From the IMG/VR virus record IMGVR_UViG_3300042465_002050, positions 1 to 22,667 of that record: a DNA stretch of 22,667 bases. One strand, given 5' to 3'. The translations under genes were made by a program, and so were the position numbers. The notes below the pieces were generated by a model that saw nothing but the letters and a program-made list of their open reading frames with translations, did not search any database and was not told the DNA's origin. This document shows positions 20,920 to 22,667 of the stretch, piece after piece (within the stretch, counting starts at the first letter, position 1; every line of letters begins with the position of its first letter). The stretch comes from a virus.

Positions 20920-22667
20920 ATGGCAGACGAAACAGTCACCCAACAGATAGTCCGGGAAGCCCCGGAGATTGAAGCGTATAAGCTCAAGCTACTGCAAGAA
21001 GCCCAGAAACTGGCCTTCAACCAGGGCGGTGGCCAGACGCTTGCACAACAGCTTCCTGGCTACAACGTAGCCGGATTCTCCCCTGCACAAACTGCTGCCA
21101 TCACTGCAGCTGAAAGACAGGGCGTTGGGGCATTTACACCCTACATGACCGCTGCCAACCAGGCACTGGGCGGGGCTTACAGCACCACCGGTGAGGCAGC
21201 TGACATCTTGCGCGGTGCTGACACCCGCAACCAGTTTAGAGATGCTCAAGCGGCCATGGGCCAAGCAGGTGGGGCCACGGCCAACATCACCTCGGGCATT
21301 GGTCAAATCAACCAAGGCTTGGGCTACCTTGACCTAGCCGCGCAGCGCGCAGCAGCATCCGACACCACTGGCCAGTTTGGCGCGGCGCGTCAAGACTTAG
21401 GCACGGGCCTCGGAGCGCTGGCCACGGGCCAGAACATGGCAGCCATGTCAAGCCAAGCTGATCTGCGCCCTGCAACGGCCGCAATCTCTCAAGGTATTGG
21501 CGGCCTGACTCAAGCACAGCAGATGGCCCTTGGCTCTGGCGGTGCAGACTTCAGTGGCTCTCAAGCCCTGATGGCGCAAGCTGCTGGTCAGCTCCAAGGT
21601 GCGCAGCCCCAGTTTGGCCAAGCACAGCAGATGATGCAGCAAGGCCTTGGCCAAGGTCAGCAAGCTGTTGGCATGGCAGCACAAGCGGCTCGTCAGCCAG
21701 GTTTTGGCATGGCCCAGGGCGCGCTTCAAGCAGGTATTGGAACCATCGCAGGTGCAGCGGGCGGGTATGACCCTTCTGCTGCCCAGGCGTTCATGGACCC
21801 CTACAAGCAGCAAGTCATCGACGAGACGATGAAGCAGATGAACCGTCAGAGCGCGATTGCTGGCCAAGGCCTGGCAGCTCAGGCGGTGAAGTCTGGCGCG
21901 TTTGGTGGTGAGCGTGAAGGCGTGCAGCGTGCAGAGATGCAGCGCAACTTGATGGACCAGAAGTCGGCCACGATTGCCAACCTCTTGTCTCAAGGCTACA
22001 GCCAAGCCCAGGCTCAGGCCATGTCGGCGTTTGAACAGCAGCAGGCTCGTCAGATGCAGGCTGGTCAAGGCATTGGCCAACTCGGTTCACAGCAAGCTCA
22101 AGTGGCAGCGCAGCAGGCTGGTTTGCAGCAACAAGCCGCTCAATTGGCAGCACAACAAGCAGGCTTGGGCGTCCAGGCAGGCTCACAGGCTGGCGCTTTG
22201 GAAGCACAGCGTGCACAGCTCGGACAATCCGCAGCAGGCCAGTTGGCCAACATCGGTCAACAGGTCGGATCGCAGGCCGCGCAGCAGGCTCAATTGGGCC
22301 AGGCAGCGGCAGGTCTTTACGGCAACTTGGCACAGCAGCAAGTCGGTGCTGGCCAAGGCCTGGGTCAACTTGGCGTGCAACAGGCACAGCTTGGCCAAGG
22401 TGCAGCAGGTCAATACATGCAAGCTGCGCAGCAGTATGGCAACTTGGCGTCTCAAGGTGGCGCGTTGGCTGGCCAAGAGGCAGCAATCAACCAGAACATC
22501 GCCAACTTGATGATGCAGCAGGGCCAGGCCCGCAACCAGGCCGCTCAAACGGCAGCTGGCATCTACGGTCAGCAAGCACAGCAGTTCCAAGGCTTGGGCC
22601 AGGGCATTGGCCAGTTGGCCACGCAACAGTTTGGCATTGGCCAGCAGCAAGCCCAGGGCCTCGGTCA
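20920..22667 (+). CDS. Large Gln/Ala/Gly-rich internal virion protein (3' end outside window)
   Basis: The ATG follows the preceding TAA directly, with AAGGGG upstream, and the frame stays open for 582 codons to the window edge. The N-terminus is charged (ADETVTQQIVREAPEIEAYK). It continues with NQGGGQTLAQQLPGYNVAGF, then long Gln/Ala/Gly-rich helical repeats. A better-conserved block lies at about 283-378 (FMDPYKQQVIDETMKQMNRQ, VKSGAFGGEREGVQ, ANLLSQGYSQAQAQAMSAFE). Repeats of the type QQAQLGQAAAGLYGNLAQQQ follow. Low-complexity amphipathic helices of this kind are typical of podovirus internal core and ejection proteins. No Cys is seen in the visible part. A tape-measure-like or peptidoglycan-degrading domain could still follow beyond the window. 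Confidence 0.8.
   Translation, partial: MADETVTQQIVREAPEIEAYKLKLLQEAQKLAFNQGGGQTLAQQLPGYNVAGFSPAQTAAITAAERQGVGAFTPYMTAANQALGGAYSTTGEAADILRGADTRNQFRDAQAAMGQAGGATANITSGIGQINQGLGYLDLAAQRAAASDTTGQFGAARQDLGTGLGALATGQNMAAMSSQADLRPATAAISQGIGGLTQAQQMALGSGGADFSGSQALMAQAAGQLQGAQPQFGQAQQMMQQGLGQGQQAVGMAAQAARQPGFGMAQGALQAGIGTIAGAAGGYDPSAAQAFMDPYKQQVIDETMKQMNRQSAIAGQGLAAQAVKSGAFGGEREGVQRAEMQRNLMDQKSATIANLLSQGYSQAQAQAMSAFEQQQARQMQAGQGIGQLGSQQAQVAAQQAGLQQQAAQLAAQQAGLGVQAGSQAGALEAQRAQLGQSAAGQLANIGQQVGSQAAQQAQLGQAAAGLYGNLAQQQVGAGQGLGQLGVQQAQLGQGAAGQYMQAAQQYGNLASQGGALAGQEAAINQNIANLMMQQGQARNQAAQTAAGIYGQQAQQFQGLGQGIGQLATQQFGIGQQQAQGLG

Noticed and set aside
21448-22486. Long open frames on the minus strand opposite the Gln/Ala/Gly repeats, and others such as 1484-2638, 9898-10923 and 20062-20943
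   Set aside because: They lie opposite well-supported plus-strand genes, have Leu/His/Arg/Cys-rich compositions typical of antisense of biased codons, and lack ribosome sites or recognisable domains.
1-22667. tRNA, rRNA, integrase, att site or insertion sequence
   Set aside because: No cloverleaf, recombinase motif or terminal inverted repeats were noticed on either strand; genes are packed with few gaps.

Overview
The window is a continuous stretch of a tailed bacteriophage (Caudoviricetes) genome. It holds the virion-assembly and lysis half, and every gene lies on the + strand. The order is portal end, co-chaperonin, scaffold, capsid, head-tail adaptors, fibre, lysis genes, tail nozzle and internal virion/ejection proteins. 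There is no sheath, tail tube or classical tape-measure gene, which fits a podovirus-like particle of the P22/SU10 general plan. The host is probably a Gram-negative bacterium: sigma-70-like promoter, strong AGGAGG-type ribosome sites, an M15 endolysin without signal peptide and a T4-type holin. The gene set resembles uncultured aquatic phages of Proteobacteria, but that placement is an inference. No terminase, replication, integrase, tRNA or CRISPR sequence is visible; the first and last genes run off the window.

Layout. 1-1491: portal C-terminus, a small basic DUF6496-like protein, a hairpin and a small helical protein. 1502-4932: GroES-like co-chaperonin, scaffold, an unassigned conserved protein, a probable head decoration protein and the gpT-like major capsid protein, closed by a very strong intrinsic terminator. 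4995-6826: a structured leader, then two small beta-rich virion proteins and four tiny proteins, three of them Lys/Gly-rich. 6827-8784: head-tail adaptor genes with two small partners. 8787-13326: a small virion protein, a 22-residue-repeat protein, a 1005-residue tail fibre with a self-cleaving S74 chaperone, and a short partner. 13381-15397: two small proteins (one zinc-ribbon) and a translationally coupled lysis block (T4-gpT-like holin, second membrane protein, M15 endolysin, 52-residue basic protein). 15399-18741: a Cys-rich protein resembling HiPIP, the tail nozzle, a C1q/TNF-like virion protein and a small beta protein. 18742-22667: a promoter, a leader whose start pairs with the next ribosome site, and two large internal virion proteins, the last one incomplete.

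How it works together. The co-chaperonin probably couples host GroEL to folding of the capsid protein, which assembles on the scaffold around the portal. Adaptors, nozzle and fibres then complete the tail. The terminator after the capsid gene, followed by new promoter-like and leader sequences, would set capsid expression apart from the tail genes, as Tphi does in T7. The most notable items are the two structured leaders, the T4-type holin in a podovirus-like context, the HiPIP-like protein, and a recurring short Lys-Gly-Gly motif shared by several tiny proteins and a large internal virion protein.
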